A DNA stretch of 64,000 nt from Sphingobacteriales bacterium (lineage in GTDB: Bacteria; Bacteroidota; Bacteroidia; Chitinophagales; Chitinophagaceae), in NCBI GenBank assembly GCA_016708305.1, contig JADJGB010000010.1:638687-702686 (forward strand). Direction: 5' to 3'. Each line of letters starts with the position of its first letter. Positions within the stretch are counted from its first letter, which is position 1. The position numbers and the translations under genes were made by a program. Below are positions 20,965 to 32,167 of this stretch, piece after piece. Under the pieces are notes generated by a model. The model saw only the letters and a program-made list of their open reading frames with translations, did not search any database and was not told the DNA's origin.

Positions 20965-21291
20965 ATGCGCTACTGTTTTACGTGCGATATAAAAAACGAC
21001 CCTATCTTAATTGCCGAATATGAAAAATATCATGAACAAATCTGGCCTGAAATTGAAAAGAGCATTACAGATGCCGGTATTACTGATATGCAGATATACA
21101 GAGTTGCCAATCGTATGTTTATGATTATGGAAACGGAGGATAATTTTTCTTTTGAACAAAAAGCAGCCTCAGATGCTGCCAATTCCAAAGTTCAGGAATG
21201 GGAAGAACTGATGTGGAAATATCAACAATCTGTTCCTTTTGCCAACCCGGGAGAAAAATGGGTGCCGATGAAAAAAATATTTCAACTGTAG
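20965..21291 (+). CDS. rhaM: L-rhamnose mutarotase (DUF718 family)
   Basis: 108 residues, the family length. The signature EYEKYHEQIWPEIEKSI, with the catalytic His in YHEQIWPE, and FMIMETEDNFSFE identify the dimeric ferredoxin-like mutarotase that interconverts alpha and beta L-rhamnose (related members act on L-fucose). No other rhamnose gene is visible here. Its stop overlaps the 3' end of the convergent S9 peptidase gene by 10 bases. The start MRYCFTCD fits the family. Confidence 0.88.
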   Translation: MRYCFTCDIKNDPILIAEYEKYHEQIWPEIEKSITDAGITDMQIYRVANRMFMIMETEDNFSFEQKAASDAANSKVQEWEELMWKYQQSVPFANPGEKWVPMKKIFQL

Positions 21292-23669
21292 AAATACACT
21301 ATTTCTTTAAAAACCCTTTCATACAATTTAAAAATTCTTTTATACTCATCAGTCCAACTGCTGGGTTCTACAAAACCATGATCTTCCATTGGATAACCCA
21401 TCAGTTCCCAATTATCTTTACCTAATTCAATAAGTCTTTGCGATAGCTTTACGTCATCCTGATAATGCACATTTACATCCACAATTCCATGGCATATCAA
21501 CAAATCTCCTTTTAATCCATTAGCAAAACAGATCGGAGAACTACGATAATAGGCAAGGCTGTCATTGTAAGGCTCGTTCAAAATATTAGAGGTATAGCCA
21601 TGATTATAATTTGCCCAATCGGTAACCGGTCTTAGTGCAGCGCCCGCTGCAAAAATATCGGGTTGGGTAAACATTGCCATCAGTGTCATAAATCCCCCAT
21701 AAGAACCTCCATACATTCCAATGTGTTGTGGATTTACGCCATAGGTGGATACAAGATATTTAACTGCATCTACATGATCATCCAAATCCTTTCCACCCAT
21801 GTGCCGGCAAATCCCTGTACGCCAATCGCGGCCATAACCGGCGCTTGCCCTGTAATCAATATCCATCACATAATAAGCATTATCCCCCAACAGATTATTA
21901 AACATAAACTCACGAAAATAACTGCTCCACCACTTGTGTACATTCTGCAAATACCCGGCTCCATGAACAAAATTTACTGCCGGCTTATTTGGGTGCGAAT
22001 TGGCAGGTTTGTAAATTCTGGCATATACGTCTGCCCCGTCAGAAGCCTTAAAAGTTATCACCTCAGGGTCTCTCCACGGATAGGATTTAAAAATTCAGCG
22101 CTTTCCGCCTTAAATGTAATCTGTTCGGCTTTTGCTACAGGTTTGTTTTCCTGCAGGTAAAGCTCCCACGATTTATTGCAGTACGAATGCAGGAAAGCAA
22201 TTTGTTTATCATTTGGCGATAGCGCCACTTCGTTGGCCCCTGTCATTGAAGTTATTTTTTCCCTTTCCCGGAGGCAATATACAATTTATAAAAATGTTTT
22301 TCACCGTGGTTTACTTCATTTGTTGTCAGATTAAAATATTTTTGTCATCAGATAATTTTACCTTCTGCACTTCATAATTTCCGGATGTCAAGGTCTTTTT
22401 GTTCAGGGTTCACACATTTATGGAGTATAAATGAGAGTAGACGGTTGCTTCAGATTGATAACAGAAATTATCCTCGTCAATCCATCCGGTATAAAACCAA
22501 AAATTTCAAGCCCTCCAATCCATGCATCATCATGTTGCAGGTCTAATAAAGTAAGCTTGTTCAAGCCCAAATCCCATAACATCAGCCACCTGTCCTTGTT
22601 ATCACCTGCCCTTATTTCTACAACTGCATTTGTACCTATGGGCGACCAGGAAATACGCTGCACTGATACTGCTCTTTTTTCATTGGCCTTTTTTCATTTT
22701 CTCATAAACAGCAGGATAGTCTTTGAAATAAGCAGGAATTTCCCTTATGCCCGGAATCGAATCGTTCTTCAAAGAGAATACTGTTTCCTTATCTCGGTCA
22801 TAAATATAGAACTCAGAGCTGCGCTGAGCAACTCTCACTTTACTCCTGCCGTTTATATCAGTAGCATATCCGGTTTCAGTGACATTATCAGACACAATAG
22901 TTGATTTTTGCTGTGCGCGCCTGAATACTGAATAAGTGACATACTTACCGGTAGGGCTGACCAATAATTGCTGAACTGAACCATCAGCTACAACAATAGT
23001 TTTGGGTTCTTTTCTTTGGGAAGTGATTTTCTATAGGCATTGCCGGCATCAGCTTGAGTTTTTCGTTCACGTAAAACATCAAAATTTGACAACTGGTCTT
23101 TTCTAAGCCAGGCTTCCTCTTTACCTTCGGTCTGCTACCTGCCACCCTGCCCAGCCGAACTTTAGTAATATTTGTCAGTTGCAGCGTGTCTCCTGTAAAA
23201 ATATCCAACCCAAATAAATTGGATGCACGAATATAAATAATTTTTTTATCTAAAAAACCAAATTGAGGATTCGATTCGAATTCAATTGTCTGAGTTATAT
23301 GTTTGGTAATTCCTGATTTTATATCTGCAAAAAATATATCGCCATTTTGTTCATAGATATATTGATTTCGCAACTGATTATAAACAATACTCTCAGGCCT
23401 GATCATATTTTGCTTTTGATGCACCGTTGCCTTTTGAGGCATCTTGTTTTTTAGTGTAATAAAATAGAGCGAATCGGCTGATAATCGACCCGGATTCAAG
23501 AGAAAAACAAACTATCGCCTGTTCTGTTCCATTGCAATTCGGAAGGAGAGCCTCCAATCCATTTTGGGTCCCGCACTATTTTTTCAACCGTTAATGGCAC
23601 CAGACCGGTTTATGAATGGGCAAAAACAGTCGCACTTAGGAATAAAAATATCAAAATTCCTTTTCGCAT
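21282..23669 (-). pseudogene. S9-family dipeptidyl peptidase-like protein, multiply frameshifted
   Basis: The start MRKGILIFLFLSATVFA is a signal peptide. A DPP-IV-like N-terminal propeller follows in pieces, then an intact catalytic domain with Ser in GMYGGSYGGFMTLMAMF, Asp in CHGIVDVNVHYQDD and His in MEDHGFVEP. At least five frame changes occur, near 23620, 23500-23480, 22970, 22670 and 22070, with others between 22250 and 22420, over about 2.4 kb. All fragments fall in the right order, so no rearrangement is needed. Either a genuine decayed gene or a stretch of poor sequence. Confidence 0.88.
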
Positions 23670-23766
23670 TTAGTAAGATTTTTGAATGTAAATTTAGTCT
23701 TTTGAATTTATTAAACACACAGCTTATTTCAATTTCAAATCCTAGTTTCATAAATCGCATACGTTT

Positions 23767-26700
23767 CTATACCAACTCAATTACACTTCCCCTTAAAGTA
23801 TCTTTTGTAATCTGTAAAGCACGTGGCATTCGTTCTTTTAGCTCTTCTACATGAGAGATAATGCCTACTATCCTGTTTTCTTTTTGCAACTGCATCAGTG
23901 TATCAAATACCACATTTACTGATTCGGAATCTTGTGTACCAAAGCCTTCATCAATAAAGAAAAAGTTTTGTTGAGATTGGTTATTCGCCTGAACACTTTC
24001 TGCCAATGCAAGCGCAAGGCTGAGTGAAACCTGAAACGCCTGGCCACCTGACAATGTTTTTACACTACGGCTGCGACCCTCGTTCAAAAAATCAATCACT
24101 TCAAAATTACCCGACTCGTTGATAGTCAGGCTTAGTTGATTTCGTGTCATCCTGTGAAACCTGATGTTTGCATTATCGCAAAGCTGATGCAAATAAATGG
24201 AAGACACATACTGCACAAAGCCTTTACCCTTCATAAGACCAAAAATGGTTTTAAGATTTTCCTGTCTTCCCTGAAGCCGAGATTGCAGTAAAAGTAATTC
24301 TCTTTTCTCTTGAAACTCCTTACGCAAACGAGTCAGTTCGGATTCAGTTTGATTCATCTTCTTGGTTAATTCATCTAACGCCAGTTTGGATTCTGCTAAT
24401 TCCTTTTCCTTCTGCTCCAAGGCTGCATCATTAATCACGATGTCTTTCAAAACCTTTTCCTGTCTTTCAATTTCATTCTTTAACTTTTCAAATTGTTTAT
24501 TAAAAGAATCAATTTGATTTTTTTCTTCTTCAACATTCAGGTTACAGTTCAATATTTCTACAATCGCTTCTTCAGAACCACAAACAGAATTTTTTAAAGC
24601 ATCCGAAATTTCAAATTCCACAGTTTTGAGTTTATTTTCCCAATGTTCTGACTGGGTTTCTATCTCGCTGTTTTTTGTTGTTAAAGCAAAGTATTGCTTT
24701 TCCAATTCGATTTTTTCTTTATCTGCATTTATATATGCCGACTCTATTTTTAAAATTTTTTCTTCAAAATTTTCTTTCTCCTCATTAACAGAATTGCTTT
24801 CCAGTTCAGTATAATCTTCATACTTCAATGCTCTTAAATTACCCATTTGTGCTTTAAACGCTGCACGATTTGATATTTCATCGTCCTCAATCTTATTCAG
24901 TTCAAGCGTATATTTTTCCAGATTTTTCCTATCTTTTCCTAATTGCTCCTGATTGCTCTTTATATTCTTTTCGTTTTTTAAAATTTCTTTCTCAGCTTCA
25001 GCCGAATCCCTTTTGCCTGATTAAATGTATCCATATTATCAGAGTCAAAATCTTGCCAAATAAATTTTGCCTTATGAACACGATTCTCCTCCTTCAATAA
25101 TTCATATTTATTCGTTCTTTCTCTTAATTGTTCAGCAAGACCGTTTTGAGCAATCAATATTTCTTTTATGGCACTTCTTTTAACGTAGAGTTCTTTAATC
25201 AAATTTTCAATTTCTCCAATTATATTTTCAACTCCATTCAACTCTTGCGAAACATTTTTTACCTCAATTATTTTCGGATGATTTTTTGATCCACAAAGTG
25301 GGCAAGGTTTCCCATCATGAAGCTCATGTGCATATTCGCTCAATTTTTCCTCTAACTTCAGATGATTTCTTCTCTCTTCCAAAAGTTCCTTTCCTTTTAA
25401 TAATTCATACTCCTGCTGTTCAAAATCTTTTTCATAACTATCACCGGTAACCTCATAAGACTGAAATTTTTTATCAGCATCCTTTATTTTTTCCTGAAGA
25501 TCATTTATTGCCCTTTCAATAATTGCTAATCGGTCTTTTAAATGTTGATGATGTTGATACCAGTTGGAAAGACCAAGCAATAAGTTTGACTCTAATTTTT
25601 TCTTTTTCAGATTATCTACATTTGTGCTTAAAATTTTTATATGCTTTTCATATTCTGTAATTTGATTTTTTGTGTTTTCTACTACTTCCCTACCCTTCAT
25701 AGTTCTTTCTCCGGCTCTTTTGATTTCTACATCAAGAATTTTTAATTTCAAAATGATTTCAAATTCAGATAATTTTTGTTTCTCAATATTCAATGTATCA
25801 AACTGGGGCTTCAACGCTAGTATCGTTAATAAATTTTGCTCAAGTGCTTCTTTTATTTTTTCAAGCTCATTTTCAGCAATAGAGTGTTTTGTTGAAACAA
25901 TATCCAGTTCCTGCCGGTATTCTTTCTTTTTTTGCAACAATGGAGAGAATATCTTTAGTACGTTTTCGTACTGATTTATTCTGTCAATAAGCGTCTCTAT
26001 CTCCAACCTTTTGTTATCAAGAATCCTGAATTCATTTCTATTTTTTTCGAGTTGTTCTGCTTCAATTTTCAAGGATTTAATTTTCTGAAAATTCTCATTG
26101 AATTCTTGAAAACTCTTTTCCGCTGTCTGATGATTACCTTTTTCAACATTAAATAGTTCTTCTACCTCTCTAATATTTTCAGTGGACACTTCTTCATATC
26201 CTGACAATATACCTTTCAATTCATCCAATTTCGAGTTATTAGCCACCTGCAATTTGCTTACCTTATCCTGCAAATCAAATTTTCTGAGGTTGAAAACCTC
26301 CATCAGCATTTCATTTCTTTCGGCTGGTTTTAATTCCAAAAACTCCTTAAATTGCCCCTGTGGTATGATGATGGTACGTTTGAAATTCACATAAGACAAC
26401 CCGACAATCTTTTCAGTATCTGCATTTTCCATCGGAATCCAATTATCATTTTCCCGATAATAAAACTGAACCGTTGGCGATTTTACATCTTCAAAATCTT
26501 TGGTATTCCTTTTAAATTCTCTTACCATTTTGAAATTTTTATTTTCAAAATTGACGAATTCAAACTCTAAGTAAGAGCGGTTCGATTTCAAGTTCATCAT
26601 ATTATAAGTTCTCTTGTCACGCGCATTCAAACGTTCCGTTTCACCATATAATGCATAAGAAATCGCCTCCAGAATAGAAGACTTTCCCGAACCTGTGGCT

Positions 26701-26804
26701 CCGAAAATACCAAACAGACCCGCATCTGTCAATTCGGTAAAATCAACAACCTGCCGTTCCTGATAAGAATAAAGTCCTTCAATTGTAAGTTTTAATGGTA
26801 TCAT
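23767..26804 (-). CDS. sbcC: Exonuclease SbcC (SMC-like ATPase), one frameshift
   Basis: About 1013 residues. N-terminal Walker A GIFGATGSGKSS near residue 33, Q-loop region IIPQGQFKEFLEL, long antiparallel coiled coil with a zinc-hook CPLCG at mid-length, then the signature LSGGQAFQVSLSLALALAES and Walker B NFFFIDEGFGTQD. With SbcD it forms the nuclease that trims hairpins and blocked DNA ends. One A is missing near 25017 (GCAAAAGGGATTC), which splits the frame inside the second coil; restoring it gives QAKRDSAEAEKEILK. It lies 19 bases downstream of sbcD. Confidence 0.95.
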
Positions 26805-26823
26805 GTATTGCTAAAAAAATTTG

Positions 26824-28035
26824 TCAGTTCGCTTCTTTTAATACTTCTTCAAAAAGTTTCATAATTTCCTCATTGGGTTCCTGGTCATTATTTCTATATT
26901 TAAAATAATCTTTAAATAAATCTCGAATACCCTGAGAAAGATTAATTGTTTTCAACTCTCCTTTTTCCAAAATCAGATTTTTCACTTTGGGAATCAAGTG
27001 AATGATCCCGCTATGCGCCTTATTCAGGCTTTTTCTTTCGGTAGCTGTCAGAAAAGTTTCGCTTTCAATTGTCAGCTCAACCAGGGTATTCCGATTTTCA
27101 GATAACCATCTCACAGCAGTATCTATATCGTCAAAGGTTTTGCGAACCAATTGTTTTCCGCTTCGCAGAGCCAATTTATTCACCTTAACCGGTACATCGG
27201 GAGCAGCTTCTACAAGCGCCACATATTTTTGTTGGCCTGCCTCCGAAAAACTATAAGCCAAAGGTGAGGATGTATAAACAATCGGTTTTTGCTCGTCTCC
27301 AATATTTCTGTAACCGTGCAAATGTCCTAATGCGGTATATTGAATCTGCAAGGGGACAGCTTCTGAATACACCAGATCTGCATTACCTATTTTAATAGGT
27401 TTTTCACCTTCAGGCTCTTCTAAAATTTCGCCTCCACGCTTCATCATATACAGATGCGCCATCATCAGGTTTACACCCTTGTTATCACAATGTTCCTCAG
27501 CAGTTTGCTGCCAGTGTCTGGTCAAAATTTCATTGAGCCTTTCCTCTTTATCTTCTCCCAGGTACTCTTTTAGTCTGGCTTCGTTGGCATAGGCTGTATG
27601 AAGGATTCGAACGGGATAATCAAATTGCCGCAACTTAATTTCAATCAATCCGGGAACAGATTTTAATATTGAAAAGCCGGGCAAATCAAATGTCTGAACT
27701 GTTGCATTTGGATAGCCAATCATCACTATGCCACATTCTCTTGCCAAAGGATCGGGTGCGTCAATCAAGGCCGGTGAGTCATGGTTTCCAGCTATAGCTA
27801 TCACCGGTCGTATTCCATTATTTGACAGATGTTTGAAGGTTTTAAATAATAACTCAACCGCCTCAGTGGGAGGATTAAAGGCATCAAACAAGTCGCCTGC
27901 AACTAATACCATATCTACATTTTCCCCGTCAGCTATCTGACAAATTTCTTTCATCACTTCTTCTTGCTCTTCCAACCGAGGAAAATAGTCTAATTTTTTA
28001 CCTAAATGCAAGTCGGCAGTATGCAATATTTTCAT
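26824..28035 (-). CDS. sbcD: Exonuclease SbcD (Mre11-like phosphodiesterase)
   Basis: 403 residues from the ATG at 28035, chosen because MKILHTADLHLGKKL is the family start; an upstream in-frame extension to 28071 is unlikely. Metallophosphoesterase motifs in order are HTADLHLG, VLVAGDLFDAF, AIAGNHDSPAL, MMAHLYM and YTALGHLHGY. It is the nuclease subunit that pairs with the SbcC gene immediately downstream. Frame intact. Confidence 0.96.
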   Translation of the reverse strand: MKILHTADLHLGKKLDYFPRLEEQEEVMKEICQIADGENVDMVLVAGDLFDAFNPPTEAVELLFKTFKHLSNNGIRPVIAIAGNHDSPALIDAPDPLARECGIVMIGYPNATVQTFDLPGFSILKSVPGLIEIKLRQFDYPVRILHTAYANEARLKEYLGEDKEERLNEILTRHWQQTAEEHCDNKGVNLMMAHLYMMKRGGEILEEPEGEKPIKIGNADLVYSEAVPLQIQYTALGHLHGYRNIGDEQKPIVYTSSPLAYSFSEAGQQKYVALVEAAPDVPVKVNKLALRSGKQLVRKTFDDIDTAVRWLSENRNTLVELTIESETFLTATERKSLNKAHSGIIHLIPKVKNLILEKGELKTINLSQGIRDLFKDYFKYRNNDQEPNEEIMKLFEEVLKEAN

Positions 28036-28229
28036 AATGGCAATATCGCAATTTATTAATACAAAGCACAATTTATTTTACAATGCGTCAAAACTGATAA
28101 TGCCGCCAATTACCTCAGTAACATGAATTATTAATCACTTTTTCCTGATATATATCATAATTCAAATCGGGAACCCTTCGTTACTTTGTACATGCCTTTT
28201 TGGGCATTTACTATCAATAAAAGCTTGCG

Positions 28230-28565
28230 ATGGACAATACAAAAGAAACACAACCCAACACCAAACAACGGAAGGTAAAGGGCAGGGTTGAAATTGAAAT
28301 ACAAAAATGTAAAGGTTGTGAACTATGCACGACCGCTTGTAAGGAAGGCGCATTATCCATGTCAGAAACTATTAATGCTAAAGGTTATCGCTTCATAGTG
28401 GCAGATAATGACTTGTGTACAGGTTGTGTTAATTGTGCTTTAGTTTGCCCTGATGCTGTAATTACCGTTTACAGAACAGTTCCGGGCAGTAAAAAGAAAG
28501 ACACCATTGCTCCAGCTTCCAGAGAGGAGTTGGAGTTGTATCTGAAAAAAGCAGGGCTCCCATAG
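28230..28565 (+). CDS. 4Fe-4S ferredoxin subunit (delta) of a 2-oxoacid:ferredoxin oxidoreductase
   Basis: 111 residues with two 4Fe-4S motifs, CKGCELCTTACKEG and CTGCVNCALVCPDA, spaced as in the delta subunit of Vor/Kor enzymes. A basic N-terminal tail and a C-terminal helix (REELELYLKKAGLP) flank them. First gene of a four-gene operon; the alpha gene starts 60 bases on. It passes electrons from the thiamine-diphosphate site to external ferredoxin. Confidence 0.92.
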   Translation: MDNTKETQPNTKQRKVKGRVEIEIQKCKGCELCTTACKEGALSMSETINAKGYRFIVADNDLCTGCVNCALVCPDAVITVYRTVPGSKKKDTIAPASREELELYLKKAGLP

Positions 28566-28625
28566 TAGATAGAATAATTAAATATTTAAGAGATTTATAA
28601 ATCATTGCACAGACTAAAAAATATC

Positions 28626-29698
28626 ATGGAAATTAAATTGATGAAGGGAAATGAGGCATTGGCTGAGGCTGCAATTCAGGCGGGTTGTGATGCGTATTTT
28701 GGCTATCCCATTACCCCACAATCCGAAGTATTGGAATATCTGGCAAGAGAAATGCCCAAACGAGGGCGATTGGTAATGCAGGCCGAAAGTGAGGTGGCCT
28801 CTATCAATATGGTTTACGGGGCGGCTGGAGCCGGATTCAGAGCAATGACCAGCTCCTCTTCTCCGGGAATCAGTTTGATGGCAGAAGGGATATCTTATCT
28901 GGCGGGCGCCGAATTGCCATGTCTTTTGGTAAATGTGAACCGTGCCGGACCGGGACTTGGCTCTATACAACCCGGGCAGGGGGATTATTTTCAATCTACA
29001 AAAGGAGGAGGACACGGCGACTATCGCATGATTGTACTGGCACCTTCTTCTGTTCAGGAAATGGCAGATTTTGTATTTCTGGGTTTTGATCTTGCCGACA
29101 AATACCGAAATCCGGTTTTAATTCTTAGCGATGGCGCCATCGGCCAAATGATGGAAAAAGTAAAATGGGGGAAACATACAATTAAAAAAACACCCAAACC
29201 CTGGGCAACCACCGGCAAAACAACCGATAGAAAACGCAACAGCATCACTTCGCTTTTTATGAAGCCCGAAGATATGGAGGCTCATAACCTGAAGTTGGTA
29301 GCCAAATATAATGAAATGCAAAAAAACGAAGTACGTTTTGAGGAAATGCAGACAGCAGATGCCGATTATATATTTGTTGCTTATGGGCTAAGTGCCCGTA
29401 TTTGCATGAAAGCAATGGATATAGCCCGTTCCAGAGGTTTAAAAGTCGGCTTGTTTCGCCCGATAACATTATTTCCTTTCCCTGAAAAAAGATTGGAAGA
29501 ACTGGCTTCCGAGGTAAAACTGATGCTCACAGTGGAACTTAATAGTGGGCAAATGGTAGAAGATGTACGGTTAGCTGTAAATGGAAAGGTTCCTGTAAAG
29601 TTTTATGGCAGAATGGGCGGCGTAATGCCTACCCCGAGGAAGTGGTAAAGAAAATGGACCCCCTGATAATGAAGAATGAAGAGAAAATATTACTTTAA
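28626..29698 (+). CDS. vorB: 2-oxoacid:ferredoxin oxidoreductase alpha subunit (VorB-like), frameshift near the end
   Basis: About 358 residues. EIKLMKGNEALAEAAIQAGC opens the domain I fold, followed by YPITPQSEVLEYL and the pyrimidine-binding domain. VTSSSS-like MTSSSSPGISLM and NVNRAGPGLGS are family hallmarks. The frame shifts near 29632 (CCTACCCCGAGG), giving an early stop at 29648; reading on in the correct frame gives EEVVKKMDPLIMKNEEKILL and a stop at 29698. I chose ATG 28626 over a TTG at 28605. The enzyme decarboxylates branched-chain 2-oxoacids or 2-oxoglutarate to acyl-CoA; the substrate is not certain. Confidence 0.9.
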
Positions 29699-29725
29699 CA
29701 CAATAACGTAATAATTAATAAAGAA

Positions 29726-30535
29726 ATGTCTGACGTACATTTACCCGAAACGGCAGTAAAACCAATTACAAAGCCTTGTGTATCAGATGACTACGAGCTT
29801 GTTTATCATAGGCCCAAGGAAATGGTGGATGTATCCATGCATTATTGCCCAGGCTGTGCACATAGTTTGATACACAAGCTACTGATGGAAGTGGTGCATG
29901 AGCTTGGTGTTCAGGAAAAAACGATTGGAGTAGCTCCTGTAGGTTGCGCTGTCTTTGCCTATGATTATCTGGATGTAGATATGCAGGAAGCTGCACATGG
30001 CCGTGCAGCCGCAGTAGCAACCGGAATCAAAAGACTGATGCCCGATAAATATATTTTCACCTATCAGGGCGACGGCGATTTGGCAGCGATAGGCATTGGA
30101 GAAACCATTCATGCCATTAACCCGTGGTGAAAATATTCTGATTGTTTTTGTAAACAATGCCGTGTATGGTATGACCAGCGGGCAAATGGCACCCACAACG
30201 CTACCCGGAATGCATACTACCACCAGTCCCGATGGGCGCGATATCGGTATGTATGGCCAGCCTATCAGGGTTTCGAGTTGATTTCTTTGTTACCAGGGTC
30301 TTACTATGTAACCAGGCAAACAATTACCAGCGCCAATGCGGTAAGAAGAGCAAAGAAAGCGCTGCTTAACGGTTTTAAATATCTCGACCATCATAAAGGC
30401 ACCTGTTTTGTAGAGATTATTGGCAATTGCCCAAGCAATTGGAAAATGACACCTTTAGAAAGCATGAAATTTATTGACGAAGAAATGGTAAAAACATTCC
30501 CATTGGGAGATATTAAGGTGCCAAAAGCAGAATAA
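29726..30535 (+). CDS. 2-oxoacid:ferredoxin oxidoreductase beta subunit (thiamine-diphosphate binding), two frameshifts
   Basis: About 269 residues. CPGCAHSLIHKLL is the cluster-ligating and binding start, then APVGCAVFAYDY, HGRAAAVATGIK, and the ThDP motif GDGDLAAIGIGETIHA, followed by NAVYGMTSGQMAPTT. Breaks: one extra C at about 30121 (AACCCGT where AACCGT reads HAINRGENILIVF), and one missing G near 30276 (TCGAGTTG). Both flanks are normal family sequence. The beta subunit carries the coenzyme and couples to alpha, gamma and the ferredoxin subunit. Confidence 0.9.
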
Positions 30536-30587
30536 AATTGACCTGATCGAAATTTAGAATTTAAAATTATTAATATATATATAAGCT

Positions 30588-30934
30588 ATGTTAGAAGAAA
30601 TAATAACCAGCCGTCAATGGATAAATTTGCTTCGCACATTTTACACGGAGGGTTATTAATATACGATTCAGGTACAATAATGAAACCATGCACCAGACCG
30701 GATATTGACATCATTGGCATCCCGGCCGCCAACGAAGCATTGGCAATGAAAAACAGCAAAACCATGAATATGATATTACTGGGAGCCTTTTTGCATAAAA
30801 ATCCGGTTGTATCCCTTGAAGCTGTCAAAGAGGCACTGACACAAGTACTACCGGAGAAATATCATAAATTGATTCCAATCAATTTAGAGGCTATTCAACG
30901 AGGCAAAAAACTGGTTTCCGAGGTATTGGTTTAA
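30588..30934 (+). pseudogene. 2-oxoacid:ferredoxin oxidoreductase gamma subunit with internal deletion
   Basis: The ATG at 30588 reads MLEEII, the usual gamma start, but within 15 bases the sequence passes to NNQPSMDKFASHILHGG, which belongs about 75-80 residues into the family. The missing part includes the GFGGQG glycine-rich motif and the segment with GPEMRGG. The frame also changes across the joint. The rest (LIYDSGTI, IIGIPAANEALAM, VVSLEAVKEAL) is normal and ends at 30934. Either a real deletion of about 230 bases or an assembly collapse. Gamma holds coenzyme A in related enzymes, so a true loss would cripple the complex. Confidence 0.85.
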
Positions 30935-31033
30935 TTTTTTACTTTTTTCTGCAACCAAACAAACCATTTTAAATAATTCATCGTCATACTTAAAATTTTG
31001 GCATTTCAATTGCATAGAGAAAATAAAATAAAT

Positions 31034-31535
31034 ATGATTATGAAGCAGTTATTACATTTTCAACCTTCGCGCTTATTATTTCGATTTTTACAATTTCATG
31101 TTCAGGCAATAAAAAACATCCAAAACGCCCATTCGGGAAGATTTAAGAGGTAAATGGGAAGTAGTATCCGCCTCAATTGAAGGGGTGAGCGCTTCGGACA
31201 AACTGATCGTTACCGCATTGGACGATGTGGACTTAGGTTGTTTTGTTGGCAGCCAATGGAATTTGCCCAATAATGGCTATGGCAGTTATAATATTACCAA
31301 ACAAGGATGCGAAAATGGCAGCCGGGCTATATTGTGGTCTTACAGGTTTAAAAACAATCAGCCTTACTTCAACTTTAAATTTATGGATGGGGTAAAAAAA
31401 TCGCAGTCGAAGAAAGTAGAAGAAGGATATACTTTTGAATTAACAGAATATGACAAAGGCCACTTTACAGCAAAAAGCCCCTTGTCATTTGAAGGTAAAA
31501 CTATTTACATTGTATATAATTTTAGAAAACTATAA
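31034..31535 (+). CDS. Lipocalin-like small lipoprotein (two frameshifts in the leader)
   Basis: Conceptual product about 167 residues. A lipoprotein leader is readable only by joining frames: MIMKQLL, then FSTFALIISIFTISCSGNKK with the lipobox Cys, then IREDLRGKWEVVSASIEG, which runs to NFRKL at 31535. LxGKWxxxS near the start and a C-terminal TIYIVYNF are typical of small lipocalin-like Bacteroidota lipoproteins. Breaks lie near 31055 and 31125, both one-base. Function unknown. A strong terminator follows. Confidence 0.65.
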
Positions 31536-31576
31536 CCTTATAATACACCGTACCTTAGAGCAAAGCTACACAGGAG

Positions 31577-31603
31577 ACCGCCTCGAAAAGAGGCGGTTTT
31601 TTT
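31577..31603 (+). terminator. Strong rho-independent terminator
   Basis: ACCGCCTC (31577-31584) pairs perfectly with GAGGCGGT (31590-31597) around a GAAAA loop and is followed by seven T residues. It ends the small lipoprotein transcript. Confidence 0.92.
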
Positions 31604-31722
31604 ATATGCGTAACAAAAGGCAGAAATTGTTTTTTAAAGCCACGATGCGAATCAAATTTGTTATTCTATCATGTTTTTTAAAGCAGGTAAGGCAGTAATC
31701 AGCCAATGTAAAATTTGATGTA

Positions 31723-31962
31723 TTACCACCCTATGCCGTAATCTTCTCCATAGTTACTGCTACCTCCCCAAAGGCAGCTGTGATTTTGATCGAAATAAAT
31801 GGCATTGATAGGGCCACCGGTGCGTTCATCAAACTACAGAATGTAACCCATCCTCTCCAATTCTTTTCGAACCGATTCGGGTGTGGATTTATTGAGCAAA
31901 ATAGGGTAAATGGACAAAAATGGGTCTAAAAAATCGCTGTAATCATTATTGTTATTAGCTTT
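31723..31962 (-). pseudogene. C-terminal remnant of gamma-glutamyltranspeptidase
   Basis: The minus strand reads FLDPFLSIYPILLNKSTPES, then VRKELERMGYIL, a TAG stop (31834-31836), FDERTGGPINAIYFD, and finally SSNYGEDYGIGW and a stop at 31723. Spacing and the SSNYGEDYG-type ending fit the small-subunit tail of gamma-glutamyltranspeptidase. Everything upstream is missing and a transposase relic follows, so the gene was probably truncated by a mobile element. Confidence 0.6.
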
Positions 31963-32037
31963 AAGGAAAATGAAAGGTTATGAATAAAAAAAGGGCTTTT
32001 ATAGTGGGAGTAAAATTGTACGGAAAAGGGCTTTTTT

Positions 32038-32167
32038 AATTCTGACTAACGTTTTTATAAGTTGTTTATTCTCAATTGTTTCCAAATTTCCGTTAGCACG
32101 AGAATTCTGACTAACGTTTTTATAAGTTGTTTATTCTCAATTGTTTCCAAATTTCCGTTAGCACGAG
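32038..32167. repeat. Two tandem copies of a 65-bp unit
   Basis: A unit starting AATTCTGACTAACG and ending CCGTTAGCACGAG is present twice, at 32038-32102 and 32103-32167, with no mismatch that I can find. Each copy contains CTAACG and CGTTAG as an inverted pair. It abuts the transposase relic and may hold the old IS terminus. Confidence 0.88.

Noticed and set aside
32038..32167. Two-unit repeat as a CRISPR or att site
   Set aside because: The units abut directly with no spacer, no integrase or tRNA is nearby, and they adjoin a transposase relic.
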